A stretch of DNA of 64,000 nucleotides from Dietzia aurantiaca (GTDB lineage Bacteria; Actinomycetota; Actinomycetes; Mycobacteriales; Mycobacteriaceae): positions 88,371 to 152,370 of the forward strand of contig NZ_JAIFXZ010000008.1 in assembly GCF_021033825.1 (NCBI RefSeq), read 5' to 3'. The notes below the pieces were generated by a model that was given only the letters and a program-made list of their open reading frames with translations, did not search any database and was not told where the DNA came from. This document shows, piece after piece, positions 44,686 through 56,806 of this stretch. The position numbers and the translations under genes are program-made. Numbering within the stretch: position 1 is the stretch's first letter; the number at the start of each line of letters is the position of its first letter.

Positions 44686-45518
44686 ATGACCGAGACCTCA
44701 AGCGGCTCCGGAGGGACCGCCTCCGTGCGGGCCGCAGACGCCACCGGCCACGCCGCCGTCCGGGCCGCAGACGTCACCCGCCGGCACGGCAGCGGCGAGA
44801 ACCAGGTGCTCGCCCTCGACGGGGTCAGCATCTCCGTCGATGCCGGCCGGTTCACGATGATCATGGGCCCGTCGGGGTCCGGCAAGTCCACGCTCATGCA
44901 CGTGCTGGCCGGCCTCGACTCGCCTGACGAGGGTCGGGTGTTTCTCGGCCGTCGCGAGATCACGGGGATGAGCGACAAGGCGCTGACCACACTGAGACGC
45001 ACCCGCACGGGATTCGTCTTCCAGTCCTTCAACCTGATCCCGACGCTCAGTGTGCGCCAGAACATCGGCCTGCCGGCTCAGCTGGCCGGCGAGAAATTGG
45101 ATGCCGGCTGGGTCCGGACCGTCACCGACCGGCTGGGTATCGCGACGTTGCTTGATCGCAAACCCCATGAACTGTCCGGTGGGCAGCAGCAGCGCGTGGC
45201 GGTGGCCCGGGCCCTGGTGACCCGGCCCGCAGTCGTCTTTGCCGACGAACCCACAGGCAACCTCGATTCGGCCTCGGGGGCGGAGGTCATGCGCCTGCTC
45301 TTCGCCGCGGTTCGCGAGTTCGGGCAGACCGTCATCATGGTCACGCACGATCCCGGGCTCGCCGCGTACGCCGACAGGGTCATCATGTTGGCCGACGGCC
45401 GTCCGGCCGCTGATCTCGCCGCTCCGACCCCGGAGGCCGTCGCCGACACCCTGCTGCGTCTCAATCCGGGGCCGAGCGACGAGACCCTGCCGTTCGTCGA
45501 GCAGGAGGCACTCGCACG

Positions 45519-45522
<4 letters not shown>
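44686..45522 (+). CDS. ABC transporter ATP-binding protein, MacB/LolD type
   Basis: 278 residues. Walker A IMGPSGSGKSTLMH, signature HELSGGQQQRVAVARALV, Walker B VVFADEPTGNLDS, H-loop VTHDPG. The GNLDS sequence is typical of MacB/LolD exporters that work with FtsX-like permeases. A Ser/Gly/Ala-rich N-terminus of about 35 residues precedes the domain. ATG with AAGGAG 6 nt upstream; its stop overlaps the permease ATG. Confidence 0.93.
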
Positions 45523-49111
<3,589 letters not shown>

Positions 49112-49170
49112 GCCAGCTCGGGCTCCGAGGCGTTGGCCGCGCCGTCCCACCGACCGCACGGCTGCGCCTC

Positions 49171-49279
49171 CCGCGGTTGCAAGACATTGATCTCCGGATG
49201 CCTGACAAGAGGTGCGTTTTCGGGCTCCGGATTAGCAGCAAATGTCTTGCGAGCTTGAGGTCGTGTCTTGCAACCGCGG
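49171..49279 (+). repeat. TTGCAAGAC-box element, copy 2
   Basis: Bounded by a perfect 16-bp inverted repeat, CCGCGGTTGCAAGACA (49171-49186) and its inverse (49264-49279). Internal GGTGCG (49211-49216) and GTCTTGCGA (49244-49252) lie at the same offsets as in copy 1 at 20522. It sits 59 nt after trpS. The rest of the 300-nt gap to 49411 is GC-rich degenerate sequence with no gene. Confidence 0.75.
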
Positions 49280-49411
49280 GCAGCGGGCGGGGCTGGCCGC
49301 GCCGGGCTGAGTCGGCGGGGCTGGCCGGGCTCGGGCCTAGCGGGCTGGCGCGGCGAGGCCGGGCCGTGACCTTCCGGGCCGGGTCCGGGCTTTGGCCTGC
49401 CGGGCCGTGGC

Positions 49412-50386
49412 TCAGGCCTCGCGGGTGCCCTGCTGGTAGACCTGCTTCCAGTCATCGCCCGTGCGCTGCCAGATCGAGCTGTGCAGCGACGACGCCCCGC
49501 CCGGGCTCGTCGCGCGCCAGAGCAGCAGCACCACGTCGTCGGAGAGTCGACGGGTCTCCAGCACCTCGAGTTCGATGCCGGCGAGGGAGGCCTCGGAGTC
49601 GCCGAGCTCGCGGCGGGTCCACGTCCGGCCCGCCGGGTCGACCTGCCGCCACCGCACATCGAGCAGCCGCGTGAGCTGTTTGCGGTCCCGACGGACGGCA
49701 TCAGTGAGCAGCGACTGTTCGAGATCCACCACGAGCTCCTCGATCGCGGGCCCGGCGGCGGGCGCCCCGGGCCGCGAACCCGTCGCGCCGGGGGAGCCGG
49801 GCTCGCCAACCGAGAAGAGGTCGGGCTCGGACGTGTCGGCGGACCTCGTCGTCGTCGCCGGCACGGCACCACCGTCGGCGGCCGGGGGGACGGCCGGGTC
49901 GTCGCCCGCACCGACCGCGGTCGCGCCCGGGAACCCCGGGCCGGCCTCCGGCTGCTGCTTGGACGCGTGGGCCTTCGAGGCGCCGTTGGCCAGCGCGTCG
50001 GCCTTCTCGTTGAGCGCGTGACCGGCGTGGCCCTTGACCCACTCGAAGGTGACCTCGCGGCCCCGCATCGCCTCGTCGAGGGCCTTCATCACCTCGACGT
50101 TGAGCACCGGCTTGCCGTCGGCCTTCTTCCAGCCCTTGCGCTTCCAGCCGGCCATCCACTTGGTGATGGAGTTGATGACGTACTGCGAATCGCACAGCAC
50201 GTGCAGTGGCTCGTCGACGTGGGCGGTCTGGCGCAGCAGATCCAGAACGGCGGCGAGCTCGCCCTGGTTGTTGGTGCCGCGCTTCCAGCCGCCGCAGCGC
50301 CAGCGGGCGTCGTCGATGTACCAGGCCCAGCCGGCGGGGCCGGGGTTTCCGAGGGCGGAGCCGTCCGCGGCGGCGATGATCGTCAC
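49412..50386 (-). CDS. RNase HI fused to a SnoaL/DUF4440-like domain
   Basis: 324 residues. The N-terminal RNase HI domain (1-145) has the catalytic set Asp in AAADGSALGNPGPAGW, Glu in NNQGELAAVLD, Asp in LCDSQYVI and Asp in NEKADALANG with HAGHALNEK before it. A 60-residue Pro/Gly/Ala linker leads to a C-terminal domain (about 215-324; ELVVDLEQSLLTDAVRRD, WTRRELGD, DDVVLLLWRA, SSIWQRTGDDWKQVYQQ) with the NTF2-like DUF4440 pattern. GTG chosen as first start before the core. The role of the second domain is unknown. Confidence 0.88.
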   Translation of the reverse strand: MTIIAAADGSALGNPGPAGWAWYIDDARWRCGGWKRGTNNQGELAAVLDLLRQTAHVDEPLHVLCDSQYVINSITKWMAGWKRKGWKKADGKPVLNVEVMKALDEAMRGREVTFEWVKGHAGHALNEKADALANGASKAHASKQQPEAGPGFPGATAVGAGDDPAVPPAADGGAVPATTTRSADTSEPDLFSVGEPGSPGATGSRPGAPAAGPAIEELVVDLEQSLLTDAVRRDRKQLTRLLDVRWRQVDPAGRTWTRRELGDSEASLAGIELEVLETRRLSDDVVLLLWRATSPGGASSLHSSIWQRTGDDWKQVYQQGTREA

Positions 50387-50507
50387 GGGATGCGATCCTG
50401 CCACCGTGGTGGGCGTCACCGCACACCGGCCGCCACGCCGGCGAGGCAACCGGCCCGCTACCGGCGAACCGAGGCGGGCCGGAGGTGCGAAGCTACTGTC
50501 CGGCCGC

Positions 50508-50577
50508 CACCTCGCCTATCGGATGTCGCGCCACCTACCCAATTCGGTAGGTGGCGCGACATCCGATAGGCGAGGTG
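50508..50577. repeat. REP-like palindrome, copy D (70 bp, one central mismatch)
   Basis: 35-bp arms paired at every position except one near the centre (50540/50545). The arm includes CCTATCGGATGTCGCG and GCCACCTACC, shared with copies A to C. Located 90 nt downstream of the gene ending at 50667. Confidence 0.85.
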
Positions 50578-50602
50578 CAGCGCGGGTGGGGTTCTCCTGG
50601 CC

Positions 50603-50638
50603 GGATTGGCCGGATTGGCCGGATTGGCCGGATTGGCC
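50603..50638 (+). repeat. Four tandem GGATTGGCC units
   Basis: Exact 9-bp unit repeated four times, with partial units on either side, 26 bp beyond palindrome copy D. Confidence 0.9.
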
Positions 50639-50666
50639 GGCACCGCGGCGGGCGCGACGCGGCAGG

Positions 50667-50921
50667 TCAGCCCTGGAGGTCGCCGTCCTCGATGTCGTCG
50701 AGGTCGATCGGCCAGCCGGCCTCTTTGCCGTCCTGCTTCTCGGCCAGGCGGGCGGTGCGGGCGGCCTCGCGCATCTCGATGCCCTCGGTGACGAAGTCGC
50801 CCACCTCGCGGACGATCGACCCCACCGCGTCGGTGATGATGACCGTGATGCGGCCGACCAGCGACGCGCCCGCCTGGACGCCCGCCTGGATCTGGTCCTT
50901 GTTGCGCTCGAAATCGCTCAT
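50667..50921 (-). CDS. Small conserved actinobacterial protein
   Basis: 84 residues: MSDFERNKDQIQAGVQAGASL at the N-terminus, an amphipathic or weakly hydrophobic helix (VGRITVIITDAVGSIVREVGDFVTEG) and an acidic C-terminus (DLDDIEDGD). It looks like a short protein seen in Mycobacteriales; no function known. ATG with GAGAGGGG 9 nt upstream was preferred over an ATG three codons earlier that touches that sequence. Confidence 0.72.
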   Translation of the reverse strand: MSDFERNKDQIQAGVQAGASLVGRITVIITDAVGSIVREVGDFVTEGIEMREAARTARLAEKQDGKEAGWPIDLDDIEDGDLQG

Positions 50922-50995
50922 CGGGTGCATCCCCTCTCGTCCGTGATGAACCCGAAGGTACCCCGACCCGGGCCGGTGGTGAGGCTCTCCCCGGC

Positions 50996-52225
50996 TCAGG
51001 CGGCCGACATGTCCGTTGACGCCGTGCGACGCTCGATGATCACGGCGGGCGAGTCGGCCGGGGTGGGCGGCAGTGGGAGCGCGAGGCGGAACATCTTGGC
51101 CCACACGTTCGCCACCTGCTTCCACAGCGGCCCGGTGTTGTACGGCAGCCCGTGCTCCTCACAGATCCGGCGCACCTCGACCGCGATCTCCGGGTACCGG
51201 TGCGCGGGCAGGTCCGGGAACAGGTGGTGCTCGATCTGGTGGGACAGGTTGCCGGTGGCCAGGTGCATCAGCGGGCTGCCGGAGATGTTGGCCGAGCCCA
51301 GCATCTGGCGCACATACCACTCGCCGCGGGTCTCCTCGGCCGTCTCCTCCTGCGTGAAGACCTGCGCTCCGGAGGGGAAGTGACCGCAGAAGATCACCGA
51401 GAACGCCCACACGTTGCGGACCAGGTTGGCGGTGAGATTGCCGGCGAAGGTCAGCGGAAACAGTGGGCCGGTCAGCGCCGGGTGCACGATGTAGTCCTTG
51501 GCCACCTGCCCGCGGACCTTGCGCCACCAGCCGGCCACGAGCCCCTTGACGTCGGTCCACTTGCGCTTGCCCTTGAGCACGTTGTCGTACTCGAGGTCGT
51601 GCAGCATCACGCCCCACTCGAACAGCATCATCAGGGCGAACGCGTACACCGGGTTGCCCAGGCGGATCGGGTTCCACGGCTGCTCGTACTCCATACGCAG
51701 GATGCCGTAGCCGATGTCCCGGTCCAGGTCGAGGATGTTGGTGTACGTGTGGTGCATGTAGTTGTGCGAGTGCCGCCACTGGTCGGAGGGGCACACGTTG
51801 TCCCACTCGAAGCTGGATGAGTGGAGCATGTCGTCGCGCATCCAGTCGTACTGGCCGTGCATGACGTTGTGGCCGATCTCCATGTTGTCGAGGATCTTGG
51901 ACGCACTCAGCGCGGCGACGCCGGCCAGCCAGGCGGGCGGGAGGAAGCCGAGGAACATCAGGCCGCGTCCCGCCAGTTCGAGACGACGTTGGGTGCGGAC
52001 GACGCGCAGGATGTAGTCGCGGTCGGCGGTGCCGAGGTCGACGACGACACGGTCGCGGATCGCGTCCAGTTCGCGGCCGATGATCTCGACGGACTCCGCC
52101 GAGAGCACGATCGGCTCCGGCGCCGCGGCGGCCTCGGCGCGCTTGCCGGCTTTCGGGGCCTTGGCGGACTTGGTGGCCGCGGGTGCCTTGGCGGTCTTCA
52201 GGGTGGGCAGATTCAGGATTGCCAT
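50996..52225 (-). CDS. desA3: Membrane fatty-acid desaturase, DesA3-like
   Basis: 409 residues. Three His boxes of the di-iron membrane desaturases: HNVMH (119-123), HSHNYMHH (152-159) and HQIEHH (329-334), with hydrophobic helices between. By similarity to mycobacterial DesA3 it should introduce the delta-9 double bond into stearoyl-CoA, taking electrons from the reductase encoded 47 nt upstream. The first 35 residues are a Lys/Ala/Pro-rich tail of histone-like composition. ATG with GGAAGGA about 9 nt upstream. Confidence 0.92.
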   Translation of the reverse strand: MAILNLPTLKTAKAPAATKSAKAPKAGKRAEAAAAPEPIVLSAESVEIIGRELDAIRDRVVVDLGTADRDYILRVVRTQRRLELAGRGLMFLGFLPPAWLAGVAALSASKILDNMEIGHNVMHGQYDWMRDDMLHSSSFEWDNVCPSDQWRHSHNYMHHTYTNILDLDRDIGYGILRMEYEQPWNPIRLGNPVYAFALMMLFEWGVMLHDLEYDNVLKGKRKWTDVKGLVAGWWRKVRGQVAKDYIVHPALTGPLFPLTFAGNLTANLVRNVWAFSVIFCGHFPSGAQVFTQEETAEETRGEWYVRQMLGSANISGSPLMHLATGNLSHQIEHHLFPDLPAHRYPEIAVEVRRICEEHGLPYNTGPLWKQVANVWAKMFRLALPLPPTPADSPAVIIERRTASTDMSAA

Positions 52226-52272
52226 GGTGGGTGTCCTTCCGGGTTGGGTCCGGGCGGTGGGAGGCAGGTGGT

Positions 52273-53508
52273 CTAGAGCTCGATCTGGACGTCGCCGACC
52301 GGGGCGGAGACGCAGATCTGGACGCGGCAGCCGGGCTCGGAGTCGACCTCGCCGGTGCGCAGGTCGCGGGTCGCGCCGGAGACGCGCACGGCGGTGCAGG
52401 TGTGGCAGATGCCCATGCGGCATCCGTGCTGCGGGCTCAGCCCCGCGGCCTCGGCGCCCTCGAGCAGGGTCGTACCGGGATTGTCGGCGGTAACGCCGCT
52501 GGTCAGGTGTGTGACGGCGCCGCCGTCGGTGTCCGGGACCTCGGCGACGGTGGCAGTGAACCGCTCGCGCAGGACGCCCGAGAACCGTTCGGCGCCCAGC
52601 ACCTTCTCGAGCCCGGTGGCCAGGCCCTCTGGTCCGCACAGGAAGACCGTGGCCTCGGGGTGCCAGGGCGCGGTCTCCTCGAGATGATCGGAGCTGAGGT
52701 GGCCGGCCAGTCCGGGGTGCGTGATCGCGCGGCCCTCGGTCGTCGCTCCGGCGCTGTGCTCGCCGGCGGTGGGGATCACGTGCACATCGATCCCCTCGCA
52801 GGACAGCTCGCGGAGCCGGTCGCGGAACGGCACATCGGCGGTGCTACGGGCGTAGTGGATCCACGACACGCGGCCGGGCCGGGTCGGGGCGGCGGCCGTG
52901 TCGGGCCCCGCGGTGCCGGCGTCCCGGCCGACGCAGTGGCCCTCGGCGGCCAGAGTGGAGGCGATCGACAGCATCGGCGTGATGCCGCTGCCGCCGCTGA
53001 CCAGCAGGATGTCGGACGGCCGCGTCGCGGGCAGGGAGATCTCCCCGGCCGGGTTGCCCAGCAGAAGTCGCATGCCCGGTTCGGCTGCGGCCCACAGGAA
53101 CTCCGAGACCACGCCGCCGGGATGGCGACGGACGGCGATCGTCGCCAGGCCGTCGGCGCGGGAGGCCGGGTCGACGGGGGAGTAGTGCCGGCGATGGACC
53201 ACGCCGTCGACCACCACGCCGATCTCCAGCGCGGCGCCGGGCTCGGGCCGTGCGACGCCGGCGGGGAGACGCAGTGTGAGCACCGTGACGTCGGAGACCG
53301 GGCGGTCGACGGACACGACGGTCGCCCCGGTCGGGTCGTCGGACCAGGTCACGCCCAGCGAACGGGCGTAGTGCTCGACCGGGTGCGGGGTGAGCAGCGT
53401 GCGGGCGAGTTCGCCGGAGAACAGGCTTCCGGCCAGGCCGCGACGCGAGAGTCGGCCGGACGTGAGAAGTCGGCGGGTGAAGGACGGGTGGACGGGCGGA
53501 GCTGTCAT
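52273..53508 (-). CDS. Ferredoxin-type oxidoreductase partner of the desaturase
   Basis: 411 residues. FAD-binding barrel (HRRHYSPVDPA), NAD-binding domain (LLVSGGSGITPMLSIASTLA, VFLCGPEGLATGLE) and a C-terminal [2Fe-2S] domain with CRMGICHTC and a distal Cys in VQICVSAPVG. Passes electrons from NAD(P)H to the DesA3-like desaturase, as the Rv3230c/Rv3229c pair does in Mycobacterium. ATG after GGAGG. First gene of the pair and divergent from a TetR regulator. Confidence 0.93.
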   Translation of the reverse strand: MTAPPVHPSFTRRLLTSGRLSRRGLAGSLFSGELARTLLTPHPVEHYARSLGVTWSDDPTGATVVSVDRPVSDVTVLTLRLPAGVARPEPGAALEIGVVVDGVVHRRHYSPVDPASRADGLATIAVRRHPGGVVSEFLWAAAEPGMRLLLGNPAGEISLPATRPSDILLVSGGSGITPMLSIASTLAAEGHCVGRDAGTAGPDTAAAPTRPGRVSWIHYARSTADVPFRDRLRELSCEGIDVHVIPTAGEHSAGATTEGRAITHPGLAGHLSSDHLEETAPWHPEATVFLCGPEGLATGLEKVLGAERFSGVLRERFTATVAEVPDTDGGAVTHLTSGVTADNPGTTLLEGAEAAGLSPQHGCRMGICHTCTAVRVSGATRDLRTGEVDSEPGCRVQICVSAPVGDVQIEL

Positions 53509-53751
53509 CGGGACCTCCGTGGAGAACGTGGTCGGTGTGGTCGGCCGTCGACGGACGCCGCCGCCCCGGTCTCGAGTTCCGCGCCGCGCACCGGTGGGTG
53601 CGGTCGCGCTGAAGGGGGCGCATCCGTCCGGCGCGACCACCGGACGGAACTGAGTGTACAGATGTTCTCTGAAATGAAAAGCCCCCGGTGTGGGACAGCC
53701 GGGCTACGGGGCCACAAATGCGAACGACATGCGATTATTCACGTCGATCGC

Positions 53752-53757
53752 TAGAAT
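53752..53757 (+). promoter_or_regulatory. -10 hexamer TAGAAT for leaderless tetR gene
   Basis: TAGAAT ends 7 nt before the GTG at 53765. The divergent gap 53509-53751 should hold the operator; I see no convincing palindrome of TetR type in it. Confidence 0.55.
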
Positions 53758-53764
53758 CGTCGGC

Positions 53765-54361
53765 GTGACGGCGCCCAGATCTCGAGCAGAACAGAAGCGG
53801 CACACTCGTGCACTCATCGTCGACGCGGGTCGTCGAACGGTGGCGAGCCGCGGCTTCTCGGGCCTCGTCGTCCGCGAGCTCGCCCGCGAGGCCGGCATCG
53901 TGCCCACGGCCTTCTACCGACACTTCGACTCGGTCGAGGAGCTGGCCACCGAGCTCGCTGGCGCAGCCGCCGACGCGCTGAGCGAGTTCATCGACTCGCT
54001 GGTCTCCACCCCGACGCAGGACCCGGCCTCGGACTGGCCGCTCCAGGCCAGTGCCCGGGCGGCCGAGAACCCGCAGACCTGGTCGGTGCTCGCGCGCGGA
54101 CTGGTCGACACCGCGGGTCCGGATCACCGCGTTCTCTCGGCGGCCGTCGACACCGCACGCCGGCGGCTCGGGATCACCCTGGGCAGGCTCGAATCGTTGT
54201 CCGGTGCGGACGAGGCGGTGGTGGATGTGACGGCCGACCTCGTCGTCGTAGTCCTCGTCCGGCACCTCATGGACGTCGCGGCCGGACAGGACGCGCGCAC
54301 CCCGGACGGGGACTGCGCCGCGCGCCTGCGAGTGGTCCTCGCCGGGGCTGCCGCGCAATAG
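53765..54361 (+). CDS. TetR-family regulator of the desaturase pair
   Basis: 198 residues. N-terminal HTH (LIVDAGRRTVASRGFSGLVVRELAREAGIVPTAFYRHF, in segments), then an all-helical ligand domain. Divergent from the reductase-desaturase operon, so probably its repressor, sensing acyl-CoA or membrane state (inferred from context). Leaderless GTG. Confidence 0.88.
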   Translation: MTAPRSRAEQKRHTRALIVDAGRRTVASRGFSGLVVRELAREAGIVPTAFYRHFDSVEELATELAGAAADALSEFIDSLVSTPTQDPASDWPLQASARAAENPQTWSVLARGLVDTAGPDHRVLSAAVDTARRRLGITLGRLESLSGADEAVVDVTADLVVVVLVRHLMDVAAGQDARTPDGDCAARLRVVLAGAAAQ

Positions 54362-54380
54362 CCGGGCGCCGCGCAGTGGC

Positions 54381-55766
54381 TCAGCGACGCCGCAGTGTCA
54401 GGACGGCGCCCGCGAGCACCACCAGGGCCGCCGCGCCGGCCGCCATCCACGTTCCGTACTCCTCGAACAGCGACCCCGCTGCGGTCGTCTCCGACGCCCC
54501 CGACCCGCCCAGCGGGCCTGACGCCAGCGCGGTCACGTCGTCGTCGGCCGCGCTCAGTCCGTCGCCCAGCCGGCCGACGCCGTCCTCGGCCGCGAACCCC
54601 GAGTCCAGCAACATCGCCGCCTGCTGCCACGGCGCCTGCGGCACCCGCGTGCCGTCCAGCAGCACCACGGCCAGCCGCCTGCCGTCCCTCTCCGCCGCCC
54701 CGATGAAGGTGTGGCGGGCGTCGTCGGTGAAGCCGGTCTTCCCGCCCAGCGCGCCGTCATAGTTGAAGAGGAGCTGGTTGTCGTTGGCCAGCACGAAGCC
54801 GGGGTTGACCACCTCGCCGTCCTCGCGTGTGGTCGGGCCGGTGTAGGGGGGCGGGTCGACGGGGTCGGGCGGACCCGCGCCCTCGCCCGCCGGGTAGCCG
54901 GGGAAGCCGGTCAGCTGCGTGGAGACGATCTCGGCGAACTCGGGCCGGGTCATGGCGTCGCGGAAGATCAGCGACATGTCGTACGCTGACGACATCATCC
55001 CCGGCCCGTCCAGCCCGCTCACCGTGGCCACGTGCGTGCCCGCGGCACCGAGCGAGGCGGCGCGCGCGTTCATCGCCTCGAGCGTGTGGTCCATGCCGCC
55101 CATCTCGTGCGCGAGCACGGCCGCCGCGTCATTGCCGGACGACATCAGCAGCCCACTGAGGAGCCGGTGTACCGAGTACCTGCCGCCGGGCCCGACGCCG
55201 ACGAGGCTGCCCTCGGCACCCTCCAGATGGGCGTCGGTGACCTCCACGATCTCGTCGCCGTCCAACTCGTCGAGGGCGACCGATGCGAGCAGTGTCTTGA
55301 TGATGCTCGCCGGGCGGTAGCGGCCGTGCGGGTCCTTGGCGGCGACGATCTCGCCGGTGTCGAGGTCGGAGATCATCCAGGCGCTCGCGGTCACCTCCGG
55401 GGGCACCGCGAAGCCATCGGGCGCCACGACGTCGCAGCCGGCGAGGGCCTCGCCGCCGGCGGGCGTGGCGGGCACCGGGGGAGGGGCGGGCGAGGACTGA
55501 CCGGGCAGCGGCACCTCGGACTCGTCGACGGGCGCGGGTGGAGTCGTCCGGTACGGGCACCCGGTGAGGTCGCGCGGGGTGTCGAAGTACGACGACGACG
55601 TCGTCGACGGCAACACCGCAGCCGGCGGCGGCTCCGAGAGCGGGAGGGCGGGGTCCGGCTCCACGGCCGCCGCCGGGCTCGCTGCAGCGAGGGGCATCAG
55701 GGCGACGAGGGCGGCGGTGGCGAGGCCGGCGGTACGGCGGGCGGGCCCTCGACGGTGGCTGATCAC
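54381..55766 (-). CDS. dacB: D-alanyl-D-alanine carboxypeptidase (DacB1-like PBP)
   Basis: 461 residues. Signal peptide (to about 34, ending ASPAAA), a Pro/Ser-rich linker with two Cys, then the penicillin-binding fold with SIIK (active-site Ser), SGN and KTG in GGKTGFTDD. A C-terminal hydrophobic helix (about 436-456) and LRRR anchor it. Trims peptidoglycan stem peptides. GTG 8 nt after TAGACT. Confidence 0.94.
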   Translation of the reverse strand: MISHRRGPARRTAGLATAALVALMPLAAASPAAAVEPDPALPLSEPPPAAVLPSTTSSSYFDTPRDLTGCPYRTTPPAPVDESEVPLPGQSSPAPPPVPATPAGGEALAGCDVVAPDGFAVPPEVTASAWMISDLDTGEIVAAKDPHGRYRPASIIKTLLASVALDELDGDEIVEVTDAHLEGAEGSLVGVGPGGRYSVHRLLSGLLMSSGNDAAAVLAHEMGGMDHTLEAMNARAASLGAAGTHVATVSGLDGPGMMSSAYDMSLIFRDAMTRPEFAEIVSTQLTGFPGYPAGEGAGPPDPVDPPPYTGPTTREDGEVVNPGFVLANDNQLLFNYDGALGGKTGFTDDARHTFIGAAERDGRRLAVVLLDGTRVPQAPWQQAAMLLDSGFAAEDGVGRLGDGLSAADDDVTALASGPLGGSGASETTAAGSLFEEYGTWMAAGAAALVVLAGAVLTLRRR

Positions 55767-55774
55767 GGATGTCG

Positions 55775-55780
55775 AGTCTA
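55775..55780 (-). promoter_or_regulatory. -10 hexamer TAGACT for leaderless dacB
   Basis: Minus-strand TAGACT ends 8 nt before the GTG at 55766. Confidence 0.5.
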
Positions 55781-55831
55781 CGTCCGGGGGCGGCTGGCGC
55801 TCCGCCTGACCCGCGACGGGCGACCGGAGAA

Positions 55832-55896
55832 CGCCACCTATCGAATCGCGTGTCGCCTACGGATCCGATGGGTGGCGCACGATCCGATGGGTGGCG
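55832..55896. repeat. REP-like palindrome, copy E (imperfect)
   Basis: CGCCACC (55832-55838) and GGTGGCG (55890-55896) bound an imperfect stem with CTATCGAATCGCG on one side and two GATCCGATGGGTGGCG-like units on the other. Located 128 nt downstream of the sdhB stop. Confidence 0.6.
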
Positions 55897-55967
55897 ATCA
55901 GCAGAACGCGGGCCGATGCGGCTCGAGGCAGTTCGCGGGCAGGCCGCTCGCCGCCGCGGAAATGCGA

Positions 55968-56004
55968 CTCGGGCCGCACCCTCGACAAGAGGATGCGGCC
56001 CGAG
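55968..56004 (-). terminator. Hairpin downstream of sdhB
   Basis: CTCGGGCCGCA (55968-55978) and its exact inverse (55994-56004), 11-bp arms extended by CTC/GAG inside, 20 nt after the sdhB stop. No U tract. Confidence 0.65.
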
Positions 56005-56023
56005 CCGACGATCTGTGGCGAGA

Positions 56024-56806
56024 TCAGCGCGCGAAGAGCAACGCGCGCTTGACCTCCTGGATCGCCTGCGTCACCTGGATGCCACGGGGGCACGCGTCGG
56101 TGCAGTTGAAGGTGGTGCGGCAGCGCCACACGCCCTCGGCGTCGTTGAGGATCTCCAGACGCTCGGCGGCGCCCTCGTCACGCGAGTCGAAGATGAACCG
56201 GTGCGCGTTGACGATCGCCGCCGGCCCGAAGTACGACCCGTCGGCCCAGAACACCGGGCAGGAGGTCGTGCAGCAGGCACAGAGGATGCACTTGGTGGTG
56301 TCGTCGAAGCGGGCGCGGTCGGTCGGCGACTGGATGCGCTCGGCGGTCGGCTGGTTGCCGGACGTGATGAGGTACGGCATGACGTCACGGAACGACTTGA
56401 AGAACGGCTCCATGTCGACGTACAGGTCCTTCTCCACCGGAAGGCCCCGGATGGGGGCGATCGTGATGGTGATGGACTTGCCGTCCTTGGGCAGCATGTC
56501 CTTCATGAGGACCTTGCAGGCGAGGCGGTTGACGCCGTTGACCTGCATCGCGTCCGAACCGCAGACGCCGTGGGCGCAGGAGCGGCGGAACGCCAGCGAA
56601 CCGTCGATGTAGTTCTTGACGTACATCAGCAGGTTGAGCAGACGGTCGGACGGCAGCGCCGGGACCTCGAACTCCTGCCAGCCCGCCGAATCCGGATCCT
56701 CCGGATTGAACCGGGCGATCTTCAGCGTGACCATGGTGGAGCCGGGCGGCACCGGGCGGCTGCTCGTGCCGTCGGTGGCTTTGGTGGTGTCGACTGCGGA
56801 ACTCAT
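56024..56806 (-). CDS. sdhB: Succinate dehydrogenase iron-sulfur subunit
   Basis: 260 residues. Carries the [2Fe-2S] cluster (CAHGVCGSD and downstream Cys) and the [4Fe-4S]/[3Fe-4S] Cys sets (CILCACCTTSCPVF, CRTTFNCTDACPRGI). Its ATG overlaps the sdhA TGA by one base. Last gene of sdhCDAB. Confidence 0.97.
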   Translation of the reverse strand: MSSAVDTTKATDGTSSRPVPPGSTMVTLKIARFNPEDPDSAGWQEFEVPALPSDRLLNLLMYVKNYIDGSLAFRRSCAHGVCGSDAMQVNGVNRLACKVLMKDMLPKDGKSITITIAPIRGLPVEKDLYVDMEPFFKSFRDVMPYLITSGNQPTAERIQSPTDRARFDDTTKCILCACCTTSCPVFWADGSYFGPAAIVNAHRFIFDSRDEGAAERLEILNDAEGVWRCRTTFNCTDACPRGIQVTQAIQEVKRALLFAR

